A DNA stretch of 64,000 nt, taken from NCBI RefSeq assembly GCF_963677945.1, contig NZ_OY782578.1:4431258-4495257 (forward strand), written 5' to 3'. The first letter of the stretch is position 1; each line of letters opens with the position of its first letter. The translations under genes were made by a program, and so were the position numbers. Shown one piece after another: positions 61,565 to 64,000 of this stretch. The notes under the pieces were generated by a model. It made no database searches, was not told where the DNA came from, and saw only the letters and a program-made list of their open reading frames with translations. Origin of the DNA: an uncultured Bacteroides sp. (GTDB taxonomy: Bacteria > Bacteroidota > Bacteroidia > Bacteroidales > Bacteroidaceae).

Positions 61565-64000
61565 GTGGAGAAGAATACATTTTCTTATGAAGAAGCTTTT
61601 GAATCATCTTTACAATACTTCAAAGGCGACGAGCTTGCAGCAAGGGTTTGGATTAACAAATATGCAGTAAAAGACTCTTTCGGAAATATTTATGAAAAGT
61701 CGCCAGACGATATGCATTGGCGTATCGCTAATGAGATTGCCAGAGTTGAAGCTAAGTACCCTAATGCACTTAGTTCGCAAGAGCTTTTCAATCTGTTAGA
61801 TCATTTTAAATATATTGTTCCTCAAGGAAGTCCGATGACTGGTATTGGTAACAACTACCAGGTTGCTTCTTTATCCAATTGTTTTGTAATTGGAGTTGAT
61901 GGAGCAGCTGACTCTTATGGAGCAATTATTAAGATTGACGAAGAGCAGGTTCAATTAATGAAAAGAAGAGGTGGTGTAGGTCACGATCTTTCACATATAC
62001 GTCCAAAAGGATCACCAGTTAAGAATTCTGCATTGACTTCAACCGGTATTGTTCCTTTCATGGAGCGTTATTCAAATTCTACTCGTGAAGTTGCTCAGGA
62101 TGGCCGTCGTGGTGCGTTGATGTTGAGCGTATCTATAAAACATCCGGATTCGGAAGCGTTTATAGATGCAAAGATGACTGAAGGAAAAGTTACCGGTGCA
62201 AACGTTTCGGTAAAACTGGATGATGATTTTATGAAGGCAGCTAGCGAAGGTGGTATTTACAAACAACAATATCCGATCGATTCAGAAAATCCTACTACTG
62301 TAAAAGAGATTGATGCGTCTTCTCTTTGGAAGAAGATTGTGCACAATGCATGGAAGTCTGCCGAACCGGGAGTTTTATTCTGGGATACCATTATCAAAGA
62401 ATCTGTTCCTGATTGTTATGCAGACCTTGGATATAAAACCACATCTACAAACCCATGTGGAGAAATTCCATTGTGTCCTTACGACTCATGCCGTTTATTG
62501 GCTATCAATCTTTATTCTTATGTAGTTAATCCGTTCGCAAAGGATGCATATTTTGATTTCGACTTATTCAAAGAACATGTAGCACTTGCTCAGCGCATTA
62601 TGGATGATATTATCGATCTTGAACTTGAGAAGATTGAACGTATCATGGAAAAGATTGATTCCGATCCGGAATATGCAGAAGTGAAACATGCAGAAAAGTT
62701 ATTATGGCAAAAAATCTATAAGAAGAGCGGACAAGGAAGACGTACCGGTGTAGGTATTACTGCCGAAGGCGATATGTTAGCTGCGCTAGGTTTAATATAT
62801 GGAACAGAAGAAGCAACCGCATTCTCTGAAGAAGTACACAAAACAATTGCCATCAACGCTTACAGTTCTTCTGTTCAAATGGCTAAAGAACGTGGAGCAT
62901 TTGAAATTTATGACTGGGAAAGAGAACAAAACAACCCGTTTATCAACCGATTGAAAGAGGCTGATCCTGCTCTTTACGAAGACATGAAGAAGTACGGACG
63001 TAGAAATATTGCCTGCTTAACTATTGCTCCTACCGGAACAACCAGTCTTATGACTCAGACAACTTCTGGTATTGAACCAGTATTTTTACCTGTATATAAG
63101 AGAAGAAGAAAAGTTAATCCGAACGATGCACAGTCGCATGTTGATTTCATCGATGAGACTGGCGACGCATTTGAAGAATATATTGTTTTCCACCACAAAT
63201 TTGTAGATTGGATGGAAGCAAATGGTTACAATGCTGCAAAGCGTTATACACAGGAAGAAATCGACGAGTTGGTTAAACAATCTCCTTATTACAAAGCTAC
63301 GTCAAACGATGTAGACTGGTTGATGAAGGTTAAGATGCAGGGAAGAATCCAAAAGTGGGTAGACCACTCAATAAGCGTTACCATCAACTTGCCAAATGAC
63401 GTTGACGAGGAATTGGTTAACAGATTATATGTTGAAGCATGGAAATCAGGATGTAAAGGCTGTACAGTATATCGCGACGGATCACGTTCCGGAGTTCTGC
63501 TATCCACCAAATCGGATAAGAAAGATGAGCTGCCTCCATGCCAACCACCTACAGTAGTTGAGGTTCGTCCTAAGGTTCTGGAAGCAGATGTTGTAAGATT
63601 CCAAAACAACAAAGAGAAATGGGTTGCTTTTGTAGGCTTGCTCGAAGGAAGACCTTACGAAATATTTACTGGTTTGCAAGATGATGAAGAAGGAATTCTT
63701 CTTCCTAAAACAGTTACTATGGGAAGAATCATCAAAACTGTAGACGAGAACGGAATAAAGAGATACGATTTCCAGTTCCAGAACAAACGTGGATACAAAA
63801 CTACTATTGAAGGTTTGAATGAAAAATTCAATAAAGAGTACTGGAACTATGCAAAATTAATATCCGGAGTGCTTCGCTACAGAATGCCGATTGTACAGGT
63901 TATAAAACTGGTTGGTCAGTTACAGCTGGACAACGAAAGCATTAACACTTGGAAAAACGGTGTGGAACGCGCGCTTAAGAAATACATTCAGGACGGAACA
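61565..64000 (+). CDS. nrdJ: Class II ribonucleotide reductase, adenosylcobalamin-dependent (5' part)
   Basis: 812 codons from a GTG at 61565 to the window edge. GTG is the only start available: an in-frame stop lies shortly upstream with no ATG between. Landmarks are FKYIVPQGSPMTGIGN, SLSNCFVIG (redox Cys), RRGGVGHDLSHIRPKGSP, STNPCGEIPL (active-site Cys region), and APTGTTSLMTQTTSGIEP. The enzyme makes deoxyribonucleotides using coenzyme B12, independently of oxygen. The C-terminal region begins before the edge and the extreme C-terminus is outside. Confidence 0.94.
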   Translation, partial: MEKNTFSYEEAFESSLQYFKGDELAARVWINKYAVKDSFGNIYEKSPDDMHWRIANEIARVEAKYPNALSSQELFNLLDHFKYIVPQGSPMTGIGNNYQVASLSNCFVIGVDGAADSYGAIIKIDEEQVQLMKRRGGVGHDLSHIRPKGSPVKNSALTSTGIVPFMERYSNSTREVAQDGRRGALMLSVSIKHPDSEAFIDAKMTEGKVTGANVSVKLDDDFMKAASEGGIYKQQYPIDSENPTTVKEIDASSLWKKIVHNAWKSAEPGVLFWDTIIKESVPDCYADLGYKTTSTNPCGEIPLCPYDSCRLLAINLYSYVVNPFAKDAYFDFDLFKEHVALAQRIMDDIIDLELEKIERIMEKIDSDPEYAEVKHAEKLLWQKIYKKSGQGRRTGVGITAEGDMLAALGLIYGTEEATAFSEEVHKTIAINAYSSSVQMAKERGAFEIYDWEREQNNPFINRLKEADPALYEDMKKYGRRNIACLTIAPTGTTSLMTQTTSGIEPVFLPVYKRRRKVNPNDAQSHVDFIDETGDAFEEYIVFHHKFVDWMEANGYNAAKRYTQEEIDELVKQSPYYKATSNDVDWLMKVKMQGRIQKWVDHSISVTINLPNDVDEELVNRLYVEAWKSGCKGCTVYRDGSRSGVLLSTKSDKKDELPPCQPPTVVEVRPKVLEADVVRFQNNKEKWVAFVGLLEGRPYEIFTGLQDDEEGILLPKTVTMGRIIKTVDENGIKRYDFQFQNKRGYKTTIEGLNEKFNKEYWNYAKLISGVLRYRMPIVQVIKLVGQLQLDNESINTWKNGVERALKKYIQDGT

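Noticed and set aside
61565-64000. Possible broken gene, because no ATG opens this long frame
   Set aside because: The frame is uninterrupted and begins at a GTG with family-typical N-terminal residues; it simply runs past the window edge.

Overview
The window is a stretch of a low-GC Bacteroidota chromosome, most likely a Bacteroides or a close Bacteroidales relative. The evidence is the recurring TAnnTTTG -7 promoter box (often TATATTTG), FecR-type anti-sigma signalling to an STN-bearing TonB-dependent receptor, an S46 dipeptidyl-peptidase, a class II (B12-dependent) ribonucleotide reductase, and the gene order ilvD-ilvB-ilvN-acyl-ACP thioesterase-ilvC. No intact transposase, integrase, phage gene or CRISPR array is visible. 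Most of the window is core chromosome.

Layout. 1-8.4 kb: the 5' part of aconitase (leftward), a DMT-family exporter with a DEDDh exonuclease, a lipoprotein, an M48 peptidase, an AraC regulator divergent from an acyltransferase, and an ECF sigma factor with a four-TM partner. 8.4-14.6 kb: a leftward branched-chain amino acid operon with a clear leader peptide and attenuator. 14.9-20.1 kb: a SlyD-like FKBP, a TlpA-like protein, then a gene-poor accessory patch holding several intergenic repeat arrays, an isolated NapH-like ferredoxin-membrane protein between two inverted copies of one repeat element, an Imm27-like gene with two unassigned small genes, and a decayed Rhs fragment. 20.1-25.4 kb: a GH31 glycosidase, chorismate synthase and an M20 peptidase.

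25.6-37.9 kb is the most distinctive functional unit. An ECF sigma factor and its FecR anti-sigma factor precede a five-gene surface/periplasmic set: STN TonB-dependent receptor, DUF4876-type lipoprotein, DUF6850-type outer-membrane barrel, metzincin-type zinc protease, and an S46 dipeptidyl-peptidase with the arginine expected of Asp/Glu-specific DPP11. It reads as a signal-controlled protein or peptide acquisition locus without a SusD partner.

38-64 kb: housekeeping genes (lysS, gpsA, pgi, a HAD phosphatase, tRNA-Arg, asnA, ung, lptD, an HD-domain protein, an MscS channel, a NamZ-like muramidase, an NAD(P)-binding protein, a BASS transporter, a BtuB-like receptor, a cell-wall amidase, an MCE protein, dnaA, a nitroreductase) and the 5' part of nrdJ.

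Between genes lies a second layer: at least seven intergenic arrays, each with its own short motif repeated about four to six times, often 21-23 bp apart and in mixed orientation. Two pairs of arrays (16.5/18.1 kb and 43.8/60.3 kb) keep motif spacing while the linkers have diverged. These arrays and the protease-receptor locus are the parts most worth following up.
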